Numbered from the stretch's first letter, positions 44,005-52,599 are shown. The stretch is 64,000 bases of DNA from Novosphingobium piscinae (GCF_014230355.1 NZ_JACLAX010000017.1:1-64000), one strand, 5' to 3'. Notes: a model not told the origin generated them from the letters alone. A program made the numbers and translations.

Positions 44005-45465
44005 GTGCAATTTCCCGCGACCCGCAACTTCACCGGCTATTTCGCTCCATCGGGGGTGGAGGCCGACGTCCGCGACCTGCGCGTCATCGCTGGCGCAGTT
44101 CCGGCCGATCTGGATGGCGCGTTCTACCGGGTCGCGCCCGACCCCCAGTTTCCCCCGCTGGGCGGGGATGACATCTGGTTCAACGGCGATGGCATGGTCA
44201 CCCGTTTCCGATTTGCCGGTGGACGCGTTTCGCTGCGCCAGCGGTGGGTGCGCACCGACAAGTTTTTGCGTGAACAGGCCGCGGGCCGCGCGCTGTTCGG
44301 GGCCTATCGCAATCCCCTGACCGACGACCCGTCGGTTGAGGGCGAGATCCGTGGCACTGCCAATACCAATGTCGTCCTCCATGCCGGCAAGCTCCTGGCG
44401 CTCAAGGAGGACAGCCCGCCCGTGGCAATGGACCCGGAAACCCTCGAGACCTTGGGCACCTGGGATTTCGGGGGCCGGATGACCAGCCAGACCTTTACCG
44501 CCCATCCCAAGATCGATCCGGCCACCGGCGAAATGCTGGCCTTCGGCTATGCCGCCAAGGGCCTATGCACGCGGGACATGGTTTACTATGTCGTCGATCC
44601 GGCTGGTGACATCGTCCACGAGGCGTGGTTCGAGCTGCCCTACTACTGCATGATGCACGACTTCGGGATCACGCAGGATTACGTGATCTTCCATGTCGTT
44701 CCGATCGTCGGCAGCTGGGATCGGTTGCGCGAGGGCAAGCCCCATTTCGGCTTTGACACCAAGCTGCCGGTCTATCTGGGCATCATGCCGCGTCGCGGCC
44801 GGGCGGAGGAGTTGCGCTGGTTTCAGGCACCGACCGTGTTTGCCAGCCACGTGATGAATGCCCATAACGACGGCACCCGGGTCCATTTCGATACCGTGAT
44901 GTCGGCGGGGAACATGTTTCCGTTCTTCCCCGACGTCGACGGGGCGCCGTTCTCGCCGGAGGCGGCGGCCGGGCGTCTGACCCGCTGGACCGTGGATCTG
45001 CAGGGTGACGATCCGACCATCCGGATGACGCGGCTGGCCGATGTGGTCGGCGAGTTTCCGCGCATCGACGACCGTTTCGCAGGTCGCCGCAACCGTTTCG
45101 GCTATCAGCTCGGGCAGGATCTGACCAAGCCGTTCGACATCCCCGGCGGGCACAGCGCCACCGGCTTCATCATGAACACGCTGGCCCGCATTGCCATCGA
45201 TACCGGCGAGGTGGACAGCTGGTGGTGCGGGCCTCAGTCATCGCTGCAGGAACCCTGTTTCGTGCCCCGCACGCCCTATGCCGGGGAAGGCTACGGCTAT
45301 CTCGTGGTGATCGAGAACCGGCTGGCCGAAATGGCCTCACGTCTGCTGCTGTTCGACGCGCAGACCCCCTCGCTCGGCCCGCTTGCCACGCTGGAGATCC
45401 CGTTCCGGATGCGCCCCGGGCTGCATGGCAACTGGGTGCCGGGCAGCACGATCGGCCAGGCCTGA
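44005..45465 (+). CDS. lsd: Lignostilbene alpha,beta-dioxygenase (carotenoid cleavage oxygenase family)
   Basis: The 486-residue non-haem iron enzyme should cleave the central double bond of a 4-hydroxystilbene to two aromatic aldehydes. Four iron-ligand histidines are present: His167 (FTAHPKID), His218 (YCMMHDFG), His282 (FASHVMN) and His474 (GLHGNW). The 4-hydroxyl-recognising pair of bacterial stilbene cleavers is also present: Tyr101 (LFGAYRNPL) and Lys134 (LALKEDS). From memory this matches NOV1/LSD-type enzymes closely. GTG 44005 is preferred because GGAAAGG lies 7 bases before it; a TTG at 43999 is too close. It follows the MFS gene directly. Confidence 0.92.
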   Translation: MQFPATRNFTGYFAPSGVEADVRDLRVIAGAVPADLDGAFYRVAPDPQFPPLGGDDIWFNGDGMVTRFRFAGGRVSLRQRWVRTDKFLREQAAGRALFGAYRNPLTDDPSVEGEIRGTANTNVVLHAGKLLALKEDSPPVAMDPETLETLGTWDFGGRMTSQTFTAHPKIDPATGEMLAFGYAAKGLCTRDMVYYVVDPAGDIVHEAWFELPYYCMMHDFGITQDYVIFHVVPIVGSWDRLREGKPHFGFDTKLPVYLGIMPRRGRAEELRWFQAPTVFASHVMNAHNDGTRVHFDTVMSAGNMFPFFPDVDGAPFSPEAAAGRLTRWTVDLQGDDPTIRMTRLADVVGEFPRIDDRFAGRRNRFGYQLGQDLTKPFDIPGGHSATGFIMNTLARIAIDTGEVDSWWCGPQSSLQEPCFVPRTPYAGEGYGYLVVIENRLAEMASRLLLFDAQTPSLGPLATLEIPFRMRPGLHGNWVPGSTIGQA

Positions 45466-45493
45466 CACGTTCACAAGGGTTCAAGGATCAAAC

Positions 45494-46939
45494 ATGACTG
45501 ATGCGGCTCCCGCCAGCTATCCCCAGCTGGCGATACATCTTGACGGCGCATGGCTCGGATCGGCCGGGCGCAAGACCTTCGACGTGGTCAACCCGGCCAC
45601 CGGGGCCGTGCTCGGGGCGGTGCCGCTCGCGGACAGCGACGATCTCGACCGGGCGCTGGCGGCGGCTGCGCGCGGGTTCGGGCTGTGGCGCAAGGCCTCG
45701 GCCGATCAGCGCAGTGCCGTGCTGCGCGGCGCGGCCCTCCGGTTGCGTGAGCGCCGCGAGAGCATCGCGGCCAACGCCACCGCCGAGCAGGGCAAAACGC
45801 TCGCAGAAGCCCGCATCGAAGTGGAAATGGCCGCCCGCCTGTTCGAGTTCTACGCCGAGGAGACCTTCCGGCTCTATGGCCGGGCGCTGGTGCGTCCCAC
45901 CGGCCAGCGCGCGCTCGTGGTGAGCGAGCCGGTCGGCCCGGTGGCAGCCTTTGCCCCCTGGAACTTTCCGATCTGCAACCCGGCGCGCAAGCTGGGTGCT
46001 CCGATTGCCGCCGGTTGCTCGGTGATCCTCAAGCCGGCCGAGGAAGCGCCGGCGTCGGCCATGGCTGTGCTCCAGGCGCTGATCGATGCCGGACTGCCCG
46101 CCGGTGTCGCCCAGCTGGTGTTCGGTGTGCCGGATGCGGTCTCGCGTCAGCTGCTGGCGAGCCCCGTGATCCGCAAGGTAAGCTTCACCGGATCGGTACC
46201 GGTCGGCCGGCAGTTGATGGAGCAGGCTGCGGCCACGCTGAAGCGGTCGACCATGGAACTGGGCGGCCACGCCCCGGCGATCATCTTCGAGGATGCCGAT
46301 ATCGAGCGGGCCGCCGACATCCTCGCGGCCTCCAAGTTCCGCAATGCCGGGCAGGTCTGCATCTCGCCAACCCGCTTCTACGTGCATGAGGCGGTCCACG
46401 ATCGTTTCGTCGCGGCCTTTGCGCAGCGTATCGCCGTAATCCGCACCGGCAATGGCGCGCATGACGGAGTGACGATGGGGCCGATGGCCAACGCCCGCCG
46501 CCCGCAGGCGATCGGCATGCTGGTCGAGGATGCCGTGGCCCACGGTGCCCGGCTGCATGCAGGCGGCGGTCCGGGCGAGGGGCCGGGCTTCTTCTGGCAG
46601 CCCACCCTGCTGACCGACGTGCCGATGACGGCGCGGATCATGAACGACGAGCCGTTCGGGCCGGTGGCGATCACGGCGCGCTTTGCCGGCTTCGATGAAG
46701 TGGTGAGCCTCGCCAACCGTTTGCCGTTCGGACTCGCGGCCTATGCCTTCACCGAGAACGGACGCCGCGCCAACCTGATTGCCGACGCGCTCGAGGCCGG
46801 CATGGTCGGGATCAACGGCACGGCCGTGGGCGGTGCGGATGCCCCCTTCGGCGGGGTCAAGGACAGCGGCCACGGATCGGAAGACGGCCCCGAAGGGGTC
46901 ATGGCTTGCCGCGTGATCAAGACCATCCATCAGCTGTAA
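45494..46939 (+). CDS. Aldehyde dehydrogenase, aromatic-aldehyde type
   Basis: The 481-residue NAD(P)-dependent dehydrogenase has the catalytic cysteine Cys289 (NAGQVCISP), general-base Glu255 (MELGGHAP), and the cofactor segments APWNFPICNPARKLGAP and FTGSVPVGRQL. Placement 28 bp after the stilbene dioxygenase implies it oxidises the benzaldehyde products, such as vanillin or a formyl-aromatic, to acids. That substrate is inference. The frame is open upstream inside the dioxygenase gene; ATG 45494 is the normal start. Confidence 0.9.
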   Translation: MTDAAPASYPQLAIHLDGAWLGSAGRKTFDVVNPATGAVLGAVPLADSDDLDRALAAAARGFGLWRKASADQRSAVLRGAALRLRERRESIAANATAEQGKTLAEARIEVEMAARLFEFYAEETFRLYGRALVRPTGQRALVVSEPVGPVAAFAPWNFPICNPARKLGAPIAAGCSVILKPAEEAPASAMAVLQALIDAGLPAGVAQLVFGVPDAVSRQLLASPVIRKVSFTGSVPVGRQLMEQAAATLKRSTMELGGHAPAIIFEDADIERAADILAASKFRNAGQVCISPTRFYVHEAVHDRFVAAFAQRIAVIRTGNGAHDGVTMGPMANARRPQAIGMLVEDAVAHGARLHAGGGPGEGPGFFWQPTLLTDVPMTARIMNDEPFGPVAITARFAGFDEVVSLANRLPFGLAAYAFTENGRRANLIADALEAGMVGINGTAVGGADAPFGGVKDSGHGSEDGPEGVMACRVIKTIHQL

Positions 46940-46957
46940 TCCGGGAAGGACAAGCGC

Positions 46958-48034
46958 ATGACAGACCCCACGGCGAGACCGCAGACCGGCGGCACGCAGG
47001 GCTATCTCCGGATCGCCACCGAAGAGGCCTTTGCCACGCCGGAGATGATCGAGCTCTACCGCCAGCAGCTTGCCCTGCCGGACTGCGATCCCGGGGTGCG
47101 CAGCCTCGTCGGGTTCTATTTCACCCATGAAAGCCCGCGGGCCCGCTTTGTCCGCGAACGGCTGCTCGACATCGACGCCTTGCGGATTGCCGACATGGAT
47201 GCTCGCGGCATCGACATGCAGGTCATCGGGCTGACCTCGCCCGGCCCCAACATGCTACCGGCCGACCAGGCGACCGCGCTGGCCGAGATCGCCAACGATC
47301 GGCTGGGCGAAGCCTGCGCGAAGCATCCCGACCGGTTCATCGGTCTGGCGGCCTGCGCGCCGCAGGATCCCGAGGCCGCCGCGCGCGAGATCGAGCGCAG
47401 CGTGGGCCGCTACGGCTTCAGGGGGGTGATCATCAATTCCCACATCCAGGGCGAGTATCTCGACCATCCGCGGTTCCGGCCGGTCCTGGCGACGATCGAG
47501 CGGCTGGGCATCCCGCTCTATCTTCATCCTCAGACCCCGCCGCGGGCGATGATCGGACCGCTGCTCGAAGCAGGGCTCGACGGGGCGATCTTCGGGTTCG
47601 GGGTGGAAACGGGCTTTCATGCCCTGCGGCTGATCACCAGTGGCACGCTCGACCGTTTCCCGGGGCTGCGCGTGGTCATCGGCCATATGGGCGAGGCCCT
47701 GCCCTTCTGGATGGCGCGGCTCGACTTCATGCACAACGCGCAGGTCACCTCGCAGCGCTACGAGATGCTAAAGCCGATCGCCAAGAAGCCATCCGATTAC
47801 CTGCGCGAGAACTTCTACATCACCAATTCGGGGATGGCCTGGGAGCCGGTTATCCGCTTCACCCAGCAGGTCCTCGGCACCGACCGGGTGCTCTACGCGA
47901 TGGACTATCCCTACCAGTGCCCGGTGGAGGAGGTGGCCATGCTTGACCGGATGGACATGTCCGATGCGGACAAGCGGCGTTTCTTTCAGACCAATGCGCA
48001 GGCCGTGTTCGGTTTGGAGATCACGGGCCGATGA
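46958..48034 (+). CDS. ligW: LigW-like aromatic decarboxylase (amidohydrolase superfamily)
   Basis: The 358-residue protein matches, from memory, 5-carboxyvanillate decarboxylase LigW along its length: GYLRIATEEAFAT, VIINSHIQGEYLD, EAGLDGAIFGFGVETG, GHMGEALPFW and YAMDYPYQ. Metal ligands and catalytic residues fall at Glu22, His190, His243 and Asp316. LigW removes a carboxyl group ortho to a phenol without oxidation. Here it could act on 5-carboxyvanillate or on another ortho-hydroxy aromatic acid such as a resorcylate. It follows the aldehyde dehydrogenase by 18 bp and overlaps the next gene as ATGA. Confidence 0.85.
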   Translation: MTDPTARPQTGGTQGYLRIATEEAFATPEMIELYRQQLALPDCDPGVRSLVGFYFTHESPRARFVRERLLDIDALRIADMDARGIDMQVIGLTSPGPNMLPADQATALAEIANDRLGEACAKHPDRFIGLAACAPQDPEAAAREIERSVGRYGFRGVIINSHIQGEYLDHPRFRPVLATIERLGIPLYLHPQTPPRAMIGPLLEAGLDGAIFGFGVETGFHALRLITSGTLDRFPGLRVVIGHMGEALPFWMARLDFMHNAQVTSQRYEMLKPIAKKPSDYLRENFYITNSGMAWEPVIRFTQQVLGTDRVLYAMDYPYQCPVEEVAMLDRMDMSDADKRRFFQTNAQAVFGLEITGR

Positions 48035-48540
48035 CACCGCACCCCCTGCTCGATCAGCCCGCGCCCGCCGAAGATCCCTTCGCCCTGCGCTGGACCCACG
48101 CCTTCGACATTCGGCTGGCCTTCGCCGAGCGCATGACCATCGGCCCGGTCGTCGCCGGCGGCCCCAGCCAGGCCTATACTCCGGTCGGCCAGGGCTCGAC
48201 CGTGTCGGGGCCGCTGCTGAACGGGCGGGTGATCGATTTCAGCGGAGCCGACTGGCCGAGCGTGCGCAGCGATGGGGTGGTCGAGTTGGCGGCGCACTAT
48301 CTGCTCGAGGCCGATGACGGCACGCCGATCTACATCCGCAATCTGGGCTATGTGCATGGACCGCAGGCTGATCAGGGCGTGCCCGCCTATTTTCGCTGTA
48401 CGCCTTACTTCCGGGCCCCGGCGGGCGCCCATGACTGGCTGAACCGCAAGGTGCTCGTCGGTATCGGCCAGCGCCGGCCGAAGCTCACGGCAGACGATCC
48501 GCCCGATCATTCGCTGTTCCGTTACTACGTCATCCTTTGA
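48031..48540 (+). CDS. Cytoplasmic DUF3237 protein 3
   Basis: The 169-residue protein is a DUF3237 domain: LRWTHAFDIRLAFAER, FSGADWPSVRSDGVVELAAHYL, LEADDGTPIYIRNLGYVHGP and AGAHDWLNRKVLVGIG. There is no signal peptide. Translation is coupled to the LigW-like gene by an ATGA overlap, and it closes the operon. From memory, DUF3237 proteins have been implicated in stilbene-forming decarboxylation of a phenylcoumaran acid in Sphingobium SYK-6 (PhcF/PhcG). If so, it would supply the dioxygenase with substrate; this needs verification. Confidence 0.83.
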   Translation: MTPHPLLDQPAPAEDPFALRWTHAFDIRLAFAERMTIGPVVAGGPSQAYTPVGQGSTVSGPLLNGRVIDFSGADWPSVRSDGVVELAAHYLLEADDGTPIYIRNLGYVHGPQADQGVPAYFRCTPYFRAPAGAHDWLNRKVLVGIGQRRPKLTADDPPDHSLFRYYVIL

Positions 48541-48699
48541 CGCGCGCGCCAGGCTCTACCAGGGCGGGGTGACACCGCGGCACCCGTCCCGGACAGCCCG
48601 GCCCATCCCGTAAAACACCGTAGGCACGGACTACCGGGTCCCAACACTTGTCGGCTAGGTCCGTGGCCCTGACAGCCGCGGAGTTTGCGGAACTCAGCC

Positions 48700-48723
48700 A
48701 AGCCGGGCAGGCCCGCCCGGCTT
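48700..48723. other. Perfect 9-bp hairpin upstream of the GGDEF-EAL gene
   Basis: AAGCCGGGC (48700-48708) pairs perfectly with GCCCGGCTT (48715-48723) across the loop AGGCCC. No T run follows. It lies 18 bp before ATG 48742, so it would sit in the leader of the next gene, or act as a rho-type pause after the dioxygenase operon. Confidence 0.5.
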
Positions 48724-48741
48724 GAACCTGACGGGGCACGC

Positions 48742-50865
48742 ATGAGCTTGCGGATCGGCCGATCCAGCCTGATCAAGAAGGCTGCCGAGGACACGGCCAG
48801 CGCCGCATCGTCTGCGCCGGCCTTCGCCCTTGGCCAGTCCTTCCTGGAAACCTTCGAGGCGGTCGGCGGCGGCTATTTCTGGACCGCCGACGCGGCCGGC
48901 TTGCTCGGCTATCTGTCGCCCCGGGCCCGGCGCGATCTGCTCGGCGAGGGCGGGAGCACGGCCGAGCCGGAGGCGCGGGTCCGCCTGGTTGATCTGTTCG
49001 AACCCCTGGTCCGGTCCGATGGCGAGACGGCGCGCACCTTGCCCTTCGCGCTGGCCCGCCGGACCCGTTTCGAAGGCCTCTTGGTGCGGCGGTCGACCCC
49101 CCGCGATGAGCAGATCTGGGAGGTGGCCGGCGAGGCCGTATTCGACCTGACCGGGGCGCATACCGGCTATCGCGGGATCCTGCGCGATGTCACCGCGCAG
49201 CAGCTGCACGCGCGGGCAAAGGACCAGCTCGACCGCTACGATCCGCTCACCGGCCTGATCAACCGCCAGACCATGGGCCGGCTGCTCGAGCAGATCCTCA
49301 CCAGCTACGACGCCGGCGCGCGCACCTGCACGGTGATGCTGCTCGATCTCGACCGCTTCAAGCCGGTCAACGACGCGCTGGGCCAGGCGGTCGGCGACGC
49401 GCTGCTCAAGCAGGTGGCGGACCGGCTGGTCACCCTCATCGGCGACCGCGAGGCGATCTGCCGCCTGGGCAATGACGAATTCCAGATCGTGCTGCGCGAC
49501 CAGGCCGGCCAGGACCACCTTGGCCGGCTCGCCGGGCGGATCGTCGACATGCTTTCGCAGCCCTACCGGATTGGCGAGCACCGCTGCACCATCGGCGCGT
49601 CGATCGGTATCGCGATCAGCCCGCGCGATGGCACCAACGCCGCGGAACTGACCCGCAATGCCGATCTCGCGCTCTATTCGGCCAAGCGTAGCGGGCGCGG
49701 CGGCTTCCGCTTCTTCACCACTGATTATCTCAAGGCCGCCACCGAGCGCCGGGCGCTGGAACAGGACCTGCTGCGCGCGCTCGAGCTCGACCAGTTCGAG
49801 CTGTACTACCAGCCGGTGGTCGAGGCTCGGACCGACCGCGTTGTCGCAGCCGAGGCCTTGCTGCGCTGGAACCATCCCGAGCGCGGGCTGATCTCGCCGG
49901 CGCAGTTCATTCCGCTGGCCGAAGAATCGGGCCTGATCGGCCCGCTCGGCGAGTTCGCCCTGCGGCGCGGCTGCGCCGATGCGCTGCACTGGCCGGCGAT
50001 GCTGCGGGTGGCGATCAATGTCTCGCCGCTGCAGTTCGGCGACGAGGACGATTTCGTGAAAGTGGTGCAATGCGTGCTGCGCCAGACCGGTTTGCCGCCC
50101 GAGCGCCTCGAGCTCGAGATCACCGAAAGCGTGTTCCTGCAGAACGACGACAAGGTGCAGCGAATCTTCCGCGGCCTCAAGGCGCTGGGCGTCCGGCTTG
50201 CGCTTGACGATTTCGGCACCGGTTACTCGTCGCTCGGCTCTCTGCGTCAGTCACCCTTCGACAAGCTCAAGATCGACCAGAGCTTCATCCGCGGCGCGAC
50301 CGAGCATGCCAGCCGCAACCGGCCGATCGTCGAGGCGACCGCCTCGATGGCCCAGGCCCTGCACATGGTGACCACGGCCGAGGGGGTGGAAACCTTTGAC
50401 CAGCTCGATCTCGTGCGGGCGCAGCGGGTCACCTATGTCCAGGGCTACATCTACAGTCCCCCGCTCCCCGCCGACGTCTTCCTGACCCTCGCCCGCGACG
50501 ACTGGACGATCGCCCCGGCCGGCCCGGCCTGCCAACGCGCCGAACGCGTGACCACCTATCGCGCGGTCGGACTGGTCCACCAGGACAGCTACCAGACCGC
50601 GACCCTGCGCAATCTCTCGAGTTCCGGGGCGCTGGTCGAAGGTGTCGCGGGCATCGCCCCGGGCGATCCGGTCGCGCTCGACATGGGCCATGGCCAGATC
50701 GTCGTGGCGCGCGCCGTGCGGACCGACGGGGCCCGGCTGGGCCTGGCTTTCGAGGTGCCGCTCGTCGCCGATGGCGCGGGCGGTCTGTGCACATTGCGAC
50801 GGGTCTCGAGCTTCGATCTTCAGCAGGCCGGTCTGCCGGCGCCACCCGAGGCGCGCCGGCGCTAG
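48742..50865 (+). CDS. Cyclic-di-GMP phosphodiesterase: degenerate GGDEF, EAL and PilZ domains
   Basis: The 707-residue protein has an N-terminal PAS-like region (about 30-150), a GGDEF domain with the altered signature GNDEF near residue 243 and no RxxD inhibitory site, an EAL domain with AEALLRWNHP (about 370), LEITES, LALDDFGTGYSSLG and KIDQSFIRG intact, and a C-terminal PilZ domain (about 605-700) with RNLSSSGALVEG. It is therefore probably a c-di-GMP hydrolase with a GTP-sensing GGDEF and c-di-GMP-binding PilZ. The stop shares a CTAG with the convergent TPR gene. An in-frame ATG at 48685 lies before the hairpin. Confidence 0.88.
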   Translation: MSLRIGRSSLIKKAAEDTASAASSAPAFALGQSFLETFEAVGGGYFWTADAAGLLGYLSPRARRDLLGEGGSTAEPEARVRLVDLFEPLVRSDGETARTLPFALARRTRFEGLLVRRSTPRDEQIWEVAGEAVFDLTGAHTGYRGILRDVTAQQLHARAKDQLDRYDPLTGLINRQTMGRLLEQILTSYDAGARTCTVMLLDLDRFKPVNDALGQAVGDALLKQVADRLVTLIGDREAICRLGNDEFQIVLRDQAGQDHLGRLAGRIVDMLSQPYRIGEHRCTIGASIGIAISPRDGTNAAELTRNADLALYSAKRSGRGGFRFFTTDYLKAATERRALEQDLLRALELDQFELYYQPVVEARTDRVVAAEALLRWNHPERGLISPAQFIPLAEESGLIGPLGEFALRRGCADALHWPAMLRVAINVSPLQFGDEDDFVKVVQCVLRQTGLPPERLELEITESVFLQNDDKVQRIFRGLKALGVRLALDDFGTGYSSLGSLRQSPFDKLKIDQSFIRGATEHASRNRPIVEATASMAQALHMVTTAEGVETFDQLDLVRAQRVTYVQGYIYSPPLPADVFLTLARDDWTIAPAGPACQRAERVTTYRAVGLVHQDSYQTATLRNLSSSGALVEGVAGIAPGDPVALDMGHGQIVVARAVRTDGARLGLAFEVPLVADGAGGLCTLRRVSSFDLQQAGLPAPPEARRR

Positions 50866-51749
50866 CGCCCCGTGGCCGGGGCCGGTGCGGCCACCGGGGT
50901 GGCTGGGCCGAGCTGCGCCAGATAGCCTTGCGCGGTCTCGGCCAAGGGGCTGTCCGGCGCGACCCGGATCACCGATTCCCAGGATTTGCGTGCCGCCTCG
51001 GCGCGGCCGGCCAGCAGCGCGATGACCCCTGCCTCGAGCCCGATGTCAGGGTCGACCGGGCGCAGCTCGGCGGCGCGCTCGATCAGCGCCTGGGCCTCGG
51101 CGAGGCGACCCTGGCGGCGCGCCAACGTGGCCGAGAGCAGCCATGGCTCGGACTCGCCCGGAGCGGCGCCACGCGCCTCGGTGAGGGCCGCGCCAGCCTC
51201 GACCTGGCGGCCGAGCGCGACCAGCGCGCGCGCCCGGTCCAGCGCGATCGGGGCAATCAGCGCCGGATCGGCCAGGCCCTTGGCCTCGGTCCGCGCCGGA
51301 TCGAGCGCGGCCAGGGCGCGGTCGGCCGCGCCCCGGGCCAGCGCTGCATTGCCGGCCATGGCGCCCAGCCGGGCGCGCAGCAGGCGATCGCTGCCGGCCT
51401 GGCCCAGCGCGGTCAGGAAGGCCTGCTCGGCACCGGCCCAGTCCTCGCCGCGCACCCGCGCCGTACCGAGGCACAGTCCGGCCTCGGCCGCGGCGTGCCC
51501 GCTCGCTCCGGCCAGCCAGGCCGTGGCGGCGTCCTGCCCGGCCGCAGCCGATTCCTCGACGGCCGCCAGGCACTCGCGCAGCCGCGCGGTCTCGGCCGGG
51601 CGCGCCGCCGGCGGCGTCGCGGGCCGCGTGCGGGGTGGGCGGCGGACCGGTTCGGGGAAGGGCGTGCCGGTGGTTCCCGGCGCGGTGAACGGCCCCACCT
51701 GGGCCACCAGCGGGAGCAACGCCGCGGCAAGGAGCGGGAGCAGGGGCAT
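50862..51749 (-). CDS. Secreted TPR-repeat protein
   Basis: The 295-residue precursor starts with a signal peptide (MPLLPLLAAALLPLVAQVG), followed by a Pro/Arg/Thr-rich linker to about residue 50. The rest is alanine-rich helical repeats with TPR character, such as GEDWAGAEQAFLTALGQAG and GRLAEAQALIERAAELRP. It is probably a periplasmic scaffolding protein; the partner is unknown. Its stop overlaps that of the GGDEF-EAL gene, and 12 bp separate it from the hydrolase gene upstream. Confidence 0.75.
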   Translation of the reverse strand: MPLLPLLAAALLPLVAQVGPFTAPGTTGTPFPEPVRRPPRTRPATPPAARPAETARLRECLAAVEESAAAGQDAATAWLAGASGHAAAEAGLCLGTARVRGEDWAGAEQAFLTALGQAGSDRLLRARLGAMAGNAALARGAADRALAALDPARTEAKGLADPALIAPIALDRARALVALGRQVEAGAALTEARGAAPGESEPWLLSATLARRQGRLAEAQALIERAAELRPVDPDIGLEAGVIALLAGRAEAARKSWESVIRVAPDSPLAETAQGYLAQLGPATPVAAPAPATGR

Positions 51750-51761
51750 CGGGTACTCCGG

Positions 51762-52505
51762 TCAGAGCTTGGCGCGCAGGGCCTCGGCCGTGCGCAGCAA
51801 CAGGGCCAGGTCCGGATCGCGCGACAGGCGGTGATCGCCGTCCTTGACCAGCGTCACCTGCACCGCGTCTGAACGCAGCGCCGCTGCCAGCCGCAGCGCG
51901 ACCTCCCACGGCACGTCGGCGTCGCGCTGGCCGTGCAGCAGGTGGACCGGTCCGGCGAAGGCGATCGGCGCACCCAGCACGCGGTTGGCCTGACCATCGC
52001 GCCAGAACCCGGGGTGGGTCGGCGTCGGCTCGGACCCATAGGGATTGTCCTCATAGAGCACCTCGCCGGTCGCCAGCAGCGCCTGCTGCGCGGCATCGTA
52101 GCCCCATTCGGTGAAGTCGGGCGCGGCGGCGATACCGAGCAGACCGCGCACCTGGTGCGGGCGGGCCAGCGCCACCAGCAGCATCAGCCACCCGCCCATC
52201 GAGCTTCCCGCCAGCAGCAGCGGCCGGCCCGGACAGATCGCGTCGACCAGCGCCAGCACCTCGTCGCGCCAGCGCGAAAGCGTGCCGTCGGCGAAGCGGC
52301 CATCGCTCAGCCCGCAGCCCGCATAGTCGAGCAGCAGACAGCCACGTCCGGTGGCGAGGGCCTGGTCGAACAGGGCGACGGCCTTGCCACCGGCCATGTC
52401 GGACTTGTAGCCAGGCAGGAAGACCAGCACCGGATCGGGGGCGGTGCCGGGGGTGTGGCGGTAGGCCAGGCGGCGGCCGTCGGGCAGGGTGTGGAACTGC
52501 GGCAT
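51762..52505 (-). CDS. Alpha/beta hydrolase (ABHD10-like thioesterase/esterase)
   Basis: The 247-residue cytoplasmic hydrolase has nucleophile Ser in LAGSSMGGWL near residue 102, the acid in HGQRDADVPW, and the histidine in VKDGDHRLS. The early segment VLVFLPGYKSDMAGGKA resembles ABHD10/acyl-protein thioesterase-like proteins. ATG 52505 (MPQFHTLPDGRRL) is preferred; ATG 52511 would add two residues. It is divergent from thrS. Confidence 0.8.
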   Translation of the reverse strand: MPQFHTLPDGRRLAYRHTPGTAPDPVLVFLPGYKSDMAGGKAVALFDQALATGRGCLLLDYAGCGLSDGRFADGTLSRWRDEVLALVDAICPGRPLLLAGSSMGGWLMLLVALARPHQVRGLLGIAAAPDFTEWGYDAAQQALLATGEVLYEDNPYGSEPTPTHPGFWRDGQANRVLGAPIAFAGPVHLLHGQRDADVPWEVALRLAAALRSDAVQVTLVKDGDHRLSRDPDLALLLRTAEALRAKL

Positions 52506-52599
52506 GGTCATGCCGTCCTGATGCGCCGCCGCGCGCGTGGCGACAAGCCCGCCGCGGAACCCGGTTGATGGCGCCCCCGCCCTGCTTTAGGGGGTCACC

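Noticed and set aside
48541..48741. Possible island end with a copy of the tRNA-Gly 3' sequence
   Set aside because: No match to the tRNA-Gly 3' end was seen by eye, and no integrase gene is present.
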